Shown here one piece after another: positions 36,311 to 44,500 of a stretch of DNA of 64,000 nucleotides. Under the pieces are notes generated by a model. It saw only the letters and a list, made by a program, of their open reading frames with translations. It was not told the DNA's origin and made no database searches. This stretch comes from Melghiribacillus thermohalophilus (lineage in GTDB: Bacteria > Bacillota > Bacilli > Bacillales > Alkalibacillaceae), in the NCBI RefSeq assembly GCF_004342905.1, contig NZ_SMAN01000007.1, positions 33,017 to 97,016 on the forward strand, read 5' to 3'. The translations under genes were made by a program, and so were the position numbers. Numbering within the stretch: position 1 is the first letter of the stretch; each line of letters starts with the position of its first letter.

Positions 36311-36508
36311 ATGCGAGCTAAAGAGATACCGGTGGACATGGATAAAAGACAAATTTTGATAAATTTAGAAGGAAATGAGCCGTTTTGTGTCGTATATTGT
36401 GATGGGAAAGCGAAATTAACGAAACTACCTGCTCATGGAGAGACAAAAGTGATCACTCATCAGGGGAAAGTGAAGAGGGTTAAGTTTGATGAGGGGGAGG
36501 AGTTTTGA
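36311..36508 (+). CDS. XtrA/YqaO family phage protein
   Basis: Sixty-five residues. VVYCDGKAKLTKLPAHGETKVITHQGKVKRVKFDEGEEF matches the XtrA/YqaO pattern of PBSX and skin. Members lie before the late regulator in Bacillus phages. Function not known. AGGGGGTC precedes the ATG. Confidence 0.75.
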   Translation: MRAKEIPVDMDKRQILINLEGNEPFCVVYCDGKAKLTKLPAHGETKVITHQGKVKRVKFDEGEEF

Positions 36509-37047
36509 AACCATTTCCAGTAGAAATACAAAAATGTGAGGGTTTTTGGCTTTGTGTGACTCCTGATGCTGTTGTTCAATCATTTGGAACTATAATAGCT
36601 GCAATAGGTGGAGTTTTAGGGGCCTATCTTTTATTACGAAAAGAATTTAGATATAAAGAAAAAGAAAAGGAATATATATTTAAATTAGAGTTTAGAAAAG
36701 CAAAAAGGTGGGTTGATTTGTCTTTAGAACATTTAGAGAGATTCCATCAATCTTGGGAAAATGGAACAGATATACGTCTATTAATTGATGGGGACGAAAA
36801 ACTGCTACAGAAAACAAATGAAATGCTTAGAGATATGTCAAGCAGTATTATTCCGAGTAAAATTTTAGATGATTATGATGGTTTAGAGTATGAATTCTCA
36901 GGATTTACTTTCTACTTAAATATGTATAAGAATAATTTATTCTTAGACGGAATTGTTGATGAAGACAATATTAGAGAAAATCTAAGGAAATCTATAGATA
37001 GCGTTAATCAACATATTAGTAATATAACAAACAAAATAGATTTATAA
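36505..37047 (+). CDS. Membrane-anchored hypothetical protein
   Basis: A protein of 180 residues with one membrane segment (about 25-45, FGTIIAAIGGVLGAYLLL) and a charged cytoplasmic helical part (EFRYKEKEKEYIFKLEFRK). The TTG start overlaps the XtrA stop (TTGA). AT-rich relative to its neighbours and absent from the usual XtrA-ArpU interval, so it may be a cargo gene. Function unknown. Confidence 0.65.
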   Translation: MKPFPVEIQKCEGFWLCVTPDAVVQSFGTIIAAIGGVLGAYLLLRKEFRYKEKEKEYIFKLEFRKAKRWVDLSLEHLERFHQSWENGTDIRLLIDGDEKLLQKTNEMLRDMSSSIIPSKILDDYDGLEYEFSGFTFYLNMYKNNLFLDGIVDEDNIRENLRKSIDSVNQHISNITNKIDL

Positions 37048-37067
37048 TAGTTCTACCAGCCCACTGG

Positions 37068-37125
37068 AGGACACTGATTGAGTAAGTTGCGACATGCAAC
37101 TGCTTGATTGGTGTCCTTTTTTATT
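37068..37125 (+). terminator. Strong terminator of the early operon
   Basis: A long imperfect stem (AGGACACTGATTGAGTAAGTTGC with its complement) followed by TTTTTT. Confidence 0.9.
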
Positions 37126-37141
37126 TAAAGGAGGCATTTAG

Positions 37142-37294
37142 ATGCGTAAGAACGTTTATAAGATTAGATGGAAAACCAGTAAGTACCGCAAAGATAAGCG
37201 CACCGGTGTTTTAAACTCGATTCCTCGAAGTGATTATATAAAGAAGCTCTTCCAGGAAGAAGAGAAAAGGTTAAAAGTAAAGGAGTTGAAATAG
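37142..37294 (+). CDS. Small basic phage protein
   Basis: Fifty residues, MRKNVYKIRWKTSKYRKDKR..., Lys/Arg-rich. AAAGGAGG precedes the ATG. Its stop directly meets the start of the ArpU gene. Function unknown. Confidence 0.65.
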   Translation: MRKNVYKIRWKTSKYRKDKRTGVLNSIPRSDYIKKLFQEEEKRLKVKELK

Positions 37295-37741
37295 ATGCAA
37301 ATGTCATTTAACCTTCCAGAAATCGATCGGGAAGAAACGAAAAAGGCTGTTGAAGCGGCTTTAGAGAAATATCAGATGTATTTGCTTATGGAACCAATAG
37401 AGAGGTTACCGAAAATCACCACAACCTATACGCTTGTTCCTCCTTCCAATACGAATGCTTTTCATTCAACGACGGAAGATACAGCTATAAGCAAAGTAGA
37501 TTTTGAACAAGAAAAGGAAAGATACATGGAGCGAATCCGCAGGGCAGTGAACCGCCTTAACTATCATGAACGATCCATCATTATTAGAAGGTACCTGGAT
37601 CAAGAAGAACGGTTCGATTATGAGGTTTACAATGATCTGGGCATGAGTGAGAGAAAGTATTATCGAGTAAAAGCTAGGGCGTTTTATAAATTGGCCTTCA
37701 TTTTAAGAATAGAGGTTTACAAAAAGAAGGTGGAATCATGA
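37295..37741 (+). CDS. arpU: ArpU-family late transcription regulator
   Basis: A protein of 148 residues. The C-terminal sigma-like HTH (VNRLNYHERSIIIRRYLDQE, NDLGMSERKYYRVKARAFYKLA) matches the ArpU/RinA-type phage activators that switch on late genes. AAAGGAG precedes the ATG. The Xer-like gene overlaps its last four bases. Confidence 0.9.
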   Translation: MQMSFNLPEIDREETKKAVEAALEKYQMYLLMEPIERLPKITTTYTLVPPSNTNAFHSTTEDTAISKVDFEQEKERYMERIRRAVNRLNYHERSIIIRRYLDQEERFDYEVYNDLGMSERKYYRVKARAFYKLAFILRIEVYKKKVES

Positions 37742-38280
37742 ATTTTGTACAGCCCATACGAGACCCTGACATGATTCAACAGATCAAGGATTACCTGATG
37801 GAACAAAACCCACGGAACTACATGCTGTTTGTGATTGGGATTAATACAGGGCTGAGAATTTCAGACATCCTGCACCTGAAGGTCAAAGATGTCACCGGGA
37901 TGCACATTACACTCAGGGAGCAAAAGACGAAAAAACGGAAGAAGATACGGATTACACCACAGTTGCGCCGGGAGTTGAAATGGTACATTGAGGGCAAAGA
38001 TCCAGAGGAATTTCTCATTAAGAGCAGAGAAGGACGTAATAAGCCTATTGGCCGGAGTATGGCATACAAAATATTGAGGGATGCTGCCAATCAGTTTGGT
38101 CTCCAGGAGATCGGCACACATACCCTCAGGAAGACCTTCGGCTATCATTTTTATTTACAGACGAAGAACATTGCCATGCTCCAGGAGCTCTTCAACCATA
38201 GTTCAGAGAAGATTACGCTTATTTACATCGGTATCAACCAGGACACGCTGGACAAAGCTATGTCGAAGTTTAAAATATAG
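37738..38280 (+). CDS. Small tyrosine recombinase (Xer/phage integrase fold)
   Basis: A protein of 180 residues, only the catalytic domain. Catalytic residues are visible: Arg in NTGLRISDIL, Lys in the QKTKKRK hairpin, HTLRKT, His in FNHSS, Tyr in TLIYIG. Such short recombinases follow ArpU in many Bacillus phages; they are not the integrase here because the serine recombinase sits at the end. A role in dimer resolution or packaging is possible. Confidence 0.88.
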   Translation: MNFVQPIRDPDMIQQIKDYLMEQNPRNYMLFVIGINTGLRISDILHLKVKDVTGMHITLREQKTKKRKKIRITPQLRRELKWYIEGKDPEEFLIKSREGRNKPIGRSMAYKILRDAANQFGLQEIGTHTLRKTFGYHFYLQTKNIAMLQELFNHSSEKITLIYIGINQDTLDKAMSKFKI

Positions 38281-38338
38281 AGGACTTCTTACCATTTTGT
38301 AGAAATATGAAATATACATATAGGAAGGAGTAAATAAA

Positions 38339-38467
38339 ATGCCAATTGTTGATATTCAAGATTCGATTGCAAACATCATTTATTCGTTATTTGATATAGT
38401 ACCTCAGTACGTGATAATATTGCTTGCAATAGTAGCTGGAGCATATCTGTTTAAAAAATTTTTTTGA
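38339..38467 (+). CDS. Small membrane protein
   Basis: Forty-two residues, MPIVDIQDSIANIIYSLFDI then VIILLAIVAGAYLFKKFF, a single membrane helix at the C-terminus. AGGAAGGAG precedes the ATG. AT-rich. Function unknown. Confidence 0.6.
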   Translation: MPIVDIQDSIANIIYSLFDIVPQYVIILLAIVAGAYLFKKFF

Positions 38468-38620
38468 GCCAATGAATTCACTATAATATTTTAAATGTCC
38501 AATTCATTTTATGAAGTGTCCTGAATTTAGGAATATCAAGGCTTTCACCCTTTTTATGAATTACACAAAATATAAGATATGGGTAATTGACACAAAGAAA
38601 ATTGTTAAAGGGAAAGTGAC

Positions 38621-38686
38621 TGACAGATTCGTGACAGATTTTTGGCAGAAAAGATGCAGAGCATGCTCTTATAGTGGTGATATGAT
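38621..38686 (+). promoter_or_regulatory. Candidate activator-dependent late promoter
   Basis: TGACAGATT occurs twice (38,621 and 38,632), 11 bases apart, thus on one face of the helix. A good minus-10, TATGAT at 38,681, has no proper minus-35. This is what an ArpU-controlled late promoter might look like. The rest of the 38,468-38,894 gap holds two hairpins (ACGAAAT/ATTTCGT at 38,694-38,728 and the terminator below). Confidence 0.4.
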
Positions 38687-38757
38687 GGTAGTAACGAAAT
38701 ATTCCTTTCTCGGGGTTATTTCGTAGCGTTAATTCCCCTTGTAGGAAACTGTTATTG

Positions 38758-38790
38758 GATGGGTACTCGATCAGTGCCCGTCTTTTTTAT
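38758..38790 (+). terminator. Terminator before cargo cassette 2
   Basis: GATGGGTACT and AGTGCCCGTC pair with wobbles, followed by TTTTTT. Confidence 0.8.
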
Positions 38791-38806
38791 TTGTAATTTT
38801 AAAATA

Positions 38807-38823
38807 TGTCGATAATTGGCGAA
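38807..38823 (+). promoter_or_regulatory. Tandem Spo0A-box-like sites before cargo cassette 2
   Basis: TGTCGAT and TGGCGAA, ten bases apart; the second fits the Spo0A box TGNCGAA exactly. The stretch is very similar to that before cargo cassette 1. Confidence 0.5.
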
Positions 38824-38894
38824 TGAAAAATGAAGGAACTCAGCTTCTTTTGTCAAAATTTGAAAATATATCTTTTAAAAGGAGTTGAGTTTCT

Positions 38895-39845
38895 ATGGAG
38901 AGAACCATTTATTTTTACAATTGTTTTATAACTCATAATAATCAGATTACAGACATACATATAAGTGAATTAATGGACGAAATTCGTTTATTAAGACCTA
39001 ACCAACGATTAAAGGTTAATAACAGAAATACAATATGTTTAATGAATATGGTTGATCCAACAACTAATAACTATGATCATAACGATCGCAAAGTAGTTTT
39101 TGGAAAATTTAGAGATCAAAAACCTTACTTAGGGAACATGGGGACTGATAATATAATTGAAATAAACGATGATGTACTAGAATTAACATCTATATTCTAC
39201 CGAAGAAATAGTAGGTTAATATTGGCGGAATATAATCATTATGGTGCAAGACCAGAAGCATTGCAAAAATATCTTTCGAGTTTTTTGCCAAAGAATGAAG
39301 ATGATTTTTGGACGGTTGAACTTGAACCAGTTGAGCCTGAATTAGGGTTTCATGATATTGAGATATCTAATGACATAAGAAAAGTTTCTTTTAAGGTGGA
39401 TCTAACTGCAAGAAACCGAACAATATATGCCAATCCAAATAACCAAAGTGTTTTAGGTGATATTTTGGAACGAGGTATAGAAACACACAATAATTTTGGG
39501 GCAAATGTTGCAGAGTTTAGTTTTGGTAACGGTAGAAAAAGAAACAGGGTAATTGATTCTCAGTCCCTAGTCGATTTATTAAGGGGATTAGACTTTGATG
39601 GAGATGTTTTTGAGTCTGTACGAGTAAGATATAAAAGTCCAACCACAAATAGAGTCGAGAATATCGATGTTAAAAATCAGGGAGTATTAAAAGCAGTTAT
39701 AGATTTAGAAAATGATGGATGGGGGTATATTTGTGATCAATTAGAAGAGCAATTTTACAGAAATGGACGATTGGGGGAAAATGATTATTTAGATTACGAA
39801 TATATCCCAGCAAATCTACCAGAAATTATATATAATGAAGAATAA
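38895..39845 (+). CDS. RexA-like soluble protein of cargo cassette 2
   Basis: A protein of 316 residues without membrane segments. The layout resembles lambda RexA as I recall it: an N-terminal strand-rich part (TIYFYNCFITHNNQITDIHI), a middle with LILAEYNHYGARPEALQKYL, and VLGDILERG compared with VFGDIL of RexA. The resemblance is by eye and weak. RexA senses phage replication complexes and opens RexB. AAAAGGAGTTGAG precedes the ATG. Very AT-rich compared with head genes. Followed by a membrane protein gene, as rexA by rexB. Confidence 0.55.
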   Translation: MERTIYFYNCFITHNNQITDIHISELMDEIRLLRPNQRLKVNNRNTICLMNMVDPTTNNYDHNDRKVVFGKFRDQKPYLGNMGTDNIIEINDDVLELTSIFYRRNSRLILAEYNHYGARPEALQKYLSSFLPKNEDDFWTVELEPVEPELGFHDIEISNDIRKVSFKVDLTARNRTIYANPNNQSVLGDILERGIETHNNFGANVAEFSFGNGRKRNRVIDSQSLVDLLRGLDFDGDVFESVRVRYKSPTTNRVENIDVKNQGVLKAVIDLENDGWGYICDQLEEQFYRNGRLGENDYLDYEYIPANLPEIIYNEE

Positions 39846-39872
39846 AGGTAAAGTTAAAAGGTAGGTGGATTT

Positions 39873-40562
39873 ATGACTAAACTCACAAGATTAATTAAAA
39901 AAGATAAAATATTTTATCTTTTTGAAAATTGGACAATAGCCATATCTCTTTCTTTATTGTTTATTTTCTTTCTATCAAATCACATTTTATACAAATTTGA
40001 TATATGGATTTATCATATGGGGACAGAATATTTTATCCAAAGCACATTACGTAATTCTTTATTTGATATGAAAAATGCCTTATTAACTGTTGCTGCAATT
40101 TTTATTGGGATTTATGTAACAGTTTTTACATTGCTCGGGAGTATTAAGGTGGATTCAATCTTTGCTTTTCTAAACGAAAAAAACTTTAAAAAGTTAGTTA
40201 ATTTTATTCGCAATGCATTTATTGCAGCCTTTTTATACATTATTTTAATAATTTTTTTAGAAGTATACTACATCGATTATAATGATATTCCTGTAATATT
40301 CTTAATAATAAATTTAATAATCGTTTTATACATGTTTGCAACAGCTTTACGTTTTGGAATTATTCTGTATTTTGCTTTTAAAAAGGATTTAAATAATTTA
40401 CCTGAAAATATAAAAAAGCACAGGGAAGAGCATAAAAGGATTAGAATTTTGTTCTCTCGAGTAGAGAATTTTATTGATGATTATGAAAAAGAAAAAAGTA
40501 AGGATAAAGCAGAAAGAATGGGGAAAATAATTAATGAAGAAAAAGAAACAGATAACAATTAA
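39873..40562 (+). CDS. Four-helix membrane protein (RexB-like partner)
   Basis: A protein of 229 residues with four likely membrane segments (about 18-40, 65-90, 108-132 and 135-162) and a charged cytoplasmic tail (RIRILFSRVENFIDDYEKEK). Lambda RexB is also a four-segment membrane protein, though shorter. It starts 27 bases after the RexA-like gene and should be cotranscribed. A role as an ion-channel effector of phage exclusion is inferred only from this pairing. Confidence 0.6.
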   Translation: MTKLTRLIKKDKIFYLFENWTIAISLSLLFIFFLSNHILYKFDIWIYHMGTEYFIQSTLRNSLFDMKNALLTVAAIFIGIYVTVFTLLGSIKVDSIFAFLNEKNFKKLVNFIRNAFIAAFLYIILIIFLEVYYIDYNDIPVIFLIINLIIVLYMFATALRFGIILYFAFKKDLNNLPENIKKHREEHKRIRILFSRVENFIDDYEKEKSKDKAERMGKIINEEKETDNN

Positions 40563-40609
40563 TTATATTGGTGTAAGTTATTAAAAAAGTTTGGATTGGA
40601 GGTTGTTTT

Positions 40610-40873
40610 TTGAAAAAGGATAAGAAAGTAGATTTATTAAATAAAGAACATTTGGGAGAATATTTAGTAGGTTTAGTTTATACAGCTAATCATTTGGATT
40701 TATCTGATATTAAATCTGCATTAAATCACATTCCAAAAGAAACACAAGATTTAGAAACTGAATTTATAAGAGATTCATTACAACCAAGCACTACTGCAGA
40801 AAAATGGTTTGGTGGAGAACTTGAAGCCAAATTACACATTCAAGAATTAATTAGAGGAAAGAATGAAAAATGA
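40610..40873 (+). CDS. Small third gene of cargo cassette 2
   Basis: Eighty-seven residues, KKDKKVDLLNKEHLGEYLVG..., soluble, helical, acidic C-terminus. TTG start with GGAGGTTG upstream. Same AT-rich composition and strand as the two genes before it. It might be a third cassette member or an unrelated phage gene. Not recognised. Confidence 0.6.
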   Translation: MKKDKKVDLLNKEHLGEYLVGLVYTANHLDLSDIKSALNHIPKETQDLETEFIRDSLQPSTTAEKWFGGELEAKLHIQELIRGKNEK

Positions 40874-40900
40874 AGTAATCCTCATTTAGAGGTGAAAATA

Positions 40901-41188
40901 ATGAAAACACGTGCAGAAAAATTCTACAAGTCAAAGGCGTGGCGACAATGTCGTGACGCTTATTATGTTGCCAAACATGGTTTGTGTGAGAGGTGCAGCA
41001 GTCCAGGGAAAATAGTACACCACAGAATTTACCTGACACCAGAAAACATTAATGATCCAGACATCAGTTTGAACTGGAATAATCTTGAGTTGCTGTGTCA
41101 AGATTGCCATAACAAAGAACACCATGGCACAGAACCGGTTGCAGATGGATTGAGATTTGATGAGAGTGGAAACTTAGTAAAGGTATAG
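40901..41188 (+). CDS. Phage HNH endonuclease
   Basis: A protein of 95 residues with CERC at the start and LVHH-type HHRIYLTPE...NNLELLCQDCHNKEHH, the HNH fold with its zinc site. In HK97-type cos phages an HNH protein encoded next to the terminase is needed for genome cutting during packaging. GAGGTG precedes the ATG. Confidence 0.92.
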   Translation: MKTRAEKFYKSKAWRQCRDAYYVAKHGLCERCSSPGKIVHHRIYLTPENINDPDISLNWNNLELLCQDCHNKEHHGTEPVADGLRFDESGNLVKV

Positions 41189-41218
41189 CCCCCCTATTAA
41201 AAGTAGTGGGGGCTGTTT
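41188..41218 (+). terminator. Terminator after HNH
   Basis: AGCCCCC pairs with GGGGGCT, followed by GTTTTTC. It lies between HNH and terminase. Confidence 0.6.
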
Positions 41219-41282
41219 TTCTGGACCGAAGGGGCGGACCTTCGAAAAATACACACGAGGTTATCACGTGAGGGGGGGTTAT
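41219..41282. other. Candidate cos region
   Basis: The short gap between HNH and the small terminase is where cos sites of HK97-type phages usually lie. It contains CGAAGG-N6-CCTTCG (41,228-41,245) and a GC-rich run. No cut site can be proven from sequence. Confidence 0.3.
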
Positions 41283-41645
41283 ATGGCAAAGTTATCCAGA
41301 CCTAAACAAAACAAATTGATTGAAGCTGAAATTAGAAAATTGAAAAGCATTTTTAAAGACATCTCTGAGGATAAACAAAAAGTTGCTGAGAGATTAATTG
41401 AACGAGTGGCATTTATGACGATTACCCTTGAGATCCTCGAAGATGAAATTAAGAGAAAAGGGCCGACCTATAAATTCGAGCAGGGATCTCAAAAAATGAT
41501 TATTGAGAACCCCGCCCAGAAGTCCTATAACACGATGGTCAACCGATACACAGCAGCATACTCCAAACTGTTTGATCTGTTACCGAAAGAACCTCCGAAA
41601 GAAGAGGACGATGGGTTTGATTCGTTCGTGAGCGACCGTGATTAA
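41283..41645 (+). CDS. Terminase small subunit (P27 family)
   Basis: A protein of 120 residues. KLKSIFKDISEDKQKVAERLIERVAFM and YNTMVNRYTAAYSKLFDLLP match P27-type small subunits, which recognise cos and bind the large subunit. GGGGGGG precedes the ATG at 41283. The large-subunit gene overlaps its last eight bases. Confidence 0.85.
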   Translation: MAKLSRPKQNKLIEAEIRKLKSIFKDISEDKQKVAERLIERVAFMTITLEILEDEIKRKGPTYKFEQGSQKMIIENPAQKSYNTMVNRYTAAYSKLFDLLPKEPPKEEDDGFDSFVSDRD

Positions 41646-43320
41646 ATATCCACTGGACCATAACCCCATTATTGAATACTGGGAGAAGATTGAGGGCGGT
41701 GAAGAAGTCGTATCGAATAAGGTGCGGCGTGTTTATCAAAAGCTGGTCAACGATCTCAACGATGAAAACAGTGAATGGGAGTATAGTCCAAAACGTGCAA
41801 ATCATGCGATCGAATTTATTGAGAACTATTGTAAACATTCTAAGGGGAAGCAAGGCGGTAAACCGTTCATTTTGGAATTATGGCAGAAGGCTATTGTTGC
41901 AGCAATATTTGGTTTTGTTCATAAAATCGATGGTACACGAAAATACCAGGAACTGATTTTAATTGTGGCCCGTAAAAATGGGAAATCTACTTTCGCATCT
42001 GGGATTGCATTATATATGCTTGCTGCTGATGGAGAAGCAGGACCAGAGGTAGTGAGTGCGGCCACGAAAAAGGACCAGGCAAAAATCATTTGGTCTGAAT
42101 CTAAACGAATGGTGAGGAAGTCACCTTCACTAAGAAAACGAATCCGGACTCTTGTTCATGAATTGGTGAGTGACTTCAATGATGGGACATTCAAACCATT
42201 GTCCAGTGATTCCAATACGTTAGACGGGTTAAACGTCCACTGTTCTCTGATTGATGAATTACACGCCATCGAGGATAAAAATCTGTATGATGTTATTGTT
42301 GATGGGATGAGCGCAAGGGAACAGCCATTATCAATCATCACATCGACTGCAGGAACAGTCCGAGAAGGTATCTTTGATATAAAATATGAGGAAGCCGAAC
42401 AAATTATCAACGGATATGATGATCCAGAAGGGTATAAAGATGAACGAGTCTTACCTATCATCTATGAACTGGACAAACGTCAGGAATGGACTGATGAAAA
42501 AGCCTGGAAGAAAGCAAACCCGGGTTTGGGGACCATTAAAAGCTTTAAACAATTAAAAGCAAAAGTAGAAAAAGCTAAAAAGAATCCTTTGTTGGTAAAG
42601 AACTTACTGACAAAGGATTTTAATATTCGTGAAACATCCAGCGAGTCATGGCTAACCTTTGAGCAGCTGAACAACCAGGAAAAATTCGATATCGAAACGT
42701 TGAAGCCTAGATATGCTATTGGCGGAACGGATCTATCCAAGACAACCGACCTGACATCAGCGTGTATTTTATTTATGTTTCCCGGGGATGACCGTGTTTA
42801 TTTTGAACATATGTACTGGCTGCCTGAAGATCTGCTGGAAAAGAGAACGAAAGAAGATAAAATCCCTTATGACATCTGGTATGAACAGGGTTTATTACGA
42901 ACGACACCAGGGAACAGCGTTCATCCTAAACACGTAACAGAATGGTATTTAGAAATCATGAATGAAAAAGAAATTTACCTTCCATGGATTGGATATGACG
43001 GATGGTCAGCTGAATATTGGGTGGAAGAAATGGAGGGATACTTTGGAAAGGAGGCCATGATTAAAGTTATTCAGGGCAAAAAGACTCTCTCATCTCCAAT
43101 GATGAAATTGGGAGCTGACCTGGAAGCAAAAAAAGTAATCTATAACAATAACCCGATTACCAAATGGTGTCTTTCCAATACATCCGTTGACATTGATAAA
43201 AACGGAAATATTCAGCCGATTAAAACTAATCAACGCCGGCGGATTGATGGACTGGCTGCCATGCTAAACGCTTATGTGGTGCTGCAACAAAAGCTTAATG
43301 ATTATCAGAACATGATTTAA
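41638..43320 (+). CDS. Terminase large subunit
   Basis: A protein of 560 residues. The ATPase domain has Walker A LIVARKNGKSTFASG near residue 105 and Walker B VHCSLIDELHAIED near residue 205. The nuclease domain begins near 360 (AIGGTDLSKTTDL) with the usual acidic residues. It cuts and pumps DNA into the prohead. GTG start overlaps the small subunit; no own ribosome site is seen, so coupling is likely. Confidence 0.95.
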   Translation: MIKYPLDHNPIIEYWEKIEGGEEVVSNKVRRVYQKLVNDLNDENSEWEYSPKRANHAIEFIENYCKHSKGKQGGKPFILELWQKAIVAAIFGFVHKIDGTRKYQELILIVARKNGKSTFASGIALYMLAADGEAGPEVVSAATKKDQAKIIWSESKRMVRKSPSLRKRIRTLVHELVSDFNDGTFKPLSSDSNTLDGLNVHCSLIDELHAIEDKNLYDVIVDGMSAREQPLSIITSTAGTVREGIFDIKYEEAEQIINGYDDPEGYKDERVLPIIYELDKRQEWTDEKAWKKANPGLGTIKSFKQLKAKVEKAKKNPLLVKNLLTKDFNIRETSSESWLTFEQLNNQEKFDIETLKPRYAIGGTDLSKTTDLTSACILFMFPGDDRVYFEHMYWLPEDLLEKRTKEDKIPYDIWYEQGLLRTTPGNSVHPKHVTEWYLEIMNEKEIYLPWIGYDGWSAEYWVEEMEGYFGKEAMIKVIQGKKTLSSPMMKLGADLEAKKVIYNNNPITKWCLSNTSVDIDKNGNIQPIKTNQRRRIDGLAAMLNAYVVLQQKLNDYQNMI

Positions 43321-43333
43321 AGGGGGTGATGGA

Positions 43334-44500
43334 TTGGGATTTTGGAGCCGATTATTTAACCGAACACCCGAAAAACAGGGGGTGAGAATTGAACTGGTCA
43401 CTGATACAGGAAATGGATTTTTTACCTGGCACGGTGACCTTTACAGAAGTGATATTGTAAGGGGAGCGATTCGTCCTACATCAAGAGCAATTGGAAAACT
43501 GACGGCGAAACATATCCGAGAAGGCCCGGATGGTTTGCAGGTAAATCCAGAACCATATATGCGTTTCTTGCTGGAAGAACCGAATCCACTGATGACCGGG
43601 CAAATGCTCCAGGAAAAACTGATCACGCAATTAAAGCTGAATAATAACGCTTTTGCCCTAATTGTAAGGGATGATTTCGGGTACCCGACACAGATTTACC
43701 CGATTCCGAGTACAACAGCAGAAGCCATTTATAAAAAGTCGGGTGAATTATACTTACGATTCACCCTGCGAAACGGAAAAATCTTTGAATTTCCGTATCG
43801 GAATATCATTCATCTGCGCCAGGACTTTCATTCCAATGATGTATTTGGCGATAGCCCGGCGGAAGCTATTACTTCGCTCATGGAAATTGTAAATACCACC
43901 GATCAAGGCATCGTAAAAGCGATTCAAAATAGTAATGTCATCAAGTGGTTACTAAAATTTAAGCAGGTGCTGCGTCCAGAGGACATTCGAAAAAATGTAA
44001 AGGAGTTTGTGCAGGAATTTTTGTCTATTGACAGTGAAACTGGTGGGGCAGCTGCATCTGATGCCAAATATGATGTGGAGCAAGTGAAGCCGAATAGCTA
44101 TGTACCCAATGCGGCACAAATGGACCGCACATTGTCGAGGGTATATAGCTTTTTTAATACCAACGAAAAGATTATCCAGTCCAAGTTCACAGAGGATGAG
44201 TGGGTTTCATTTTATGAATCTGAAATTGAACCCCTTGCTATTCAAATGAGCATGGAATTTACTCGAAAATTATTTAGCCGAAAGGAACGTTCTCATGGAA
44301 ACAAAATCATTTTTGAAGCCAGTAACCTGCAATATGCCAGCATGAAAACCAAATTAGGTTTAGTTCAGATGGTTGACCGAGGAGCTATGACCCCAAACGA
44401 ATGGCGGAAAATCTTAAATATGGGACCAATTGAAGGCGGAGACAATCCTATCCGTCGGTTAGATACCGCCGAAGTACGTGAAGGAGGTGAGAACGATTAA
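43334..44500 (+). CDS. Phage portal protein (HK97 family)
   Basis: A protein of 388 residues. The family pattern is visible: WSRLFNRTPEK at the start, LEEPNPLMTGQMLQEKLI, IIHLRQDFHSNDVFGDSPAEA, and the stem region with FTRKLFSRKER. It forms the dodecameric DNA channel. TTG start with GGGGGTGATGG upstream. Confidence 0.94.
   Translation: MGFWSRLFNRTPEKQGVRIELVTDTGNGFFTWHGDLYRSDIVRGAIRPTSRAIGKLTAKHIREGPDGLQVNPEPYMRFLLEEPNPLMTGQMLQEKLITQLKLNNNAFALIVRDDFGYPTQIYPIPSTTAEAIYKKSGELYLRFTLRNGKIFEFPYRNIIHLRQDFHSNDVFGDSPAEAITSLMEIVNTTDQGIVKAIQNSNVIKWLLKFKQVLRPEDIRKNVKEFVQEFLSIDSETGGAAASDAKYDVEQVKPNSYVPNAAQMDRTLSRVYSFFNTNEKIIQSKFTEDEWVSFYESEIEPLAIQMSMEFTRKLFSRKERSHGNKIIFEASNLQYASMKTKLGLVQMVDRGAMTPNEWRKILNMGPIEGGDNPIRRLDTAEVREGGEND

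Noticed and set aside
37738..38280. Tyrosine recombinase as the prophage integrase
   Set aside because: It is a minimal catalytic domain in the late-switch region; the large serine recombinase lies directly at attL.
38511..38726. A 71-residue plus-strand frame
   Set aside because: No ribosome site; it covers the phased repeats and candidate promoter, and the composition is unlike a protein gene.
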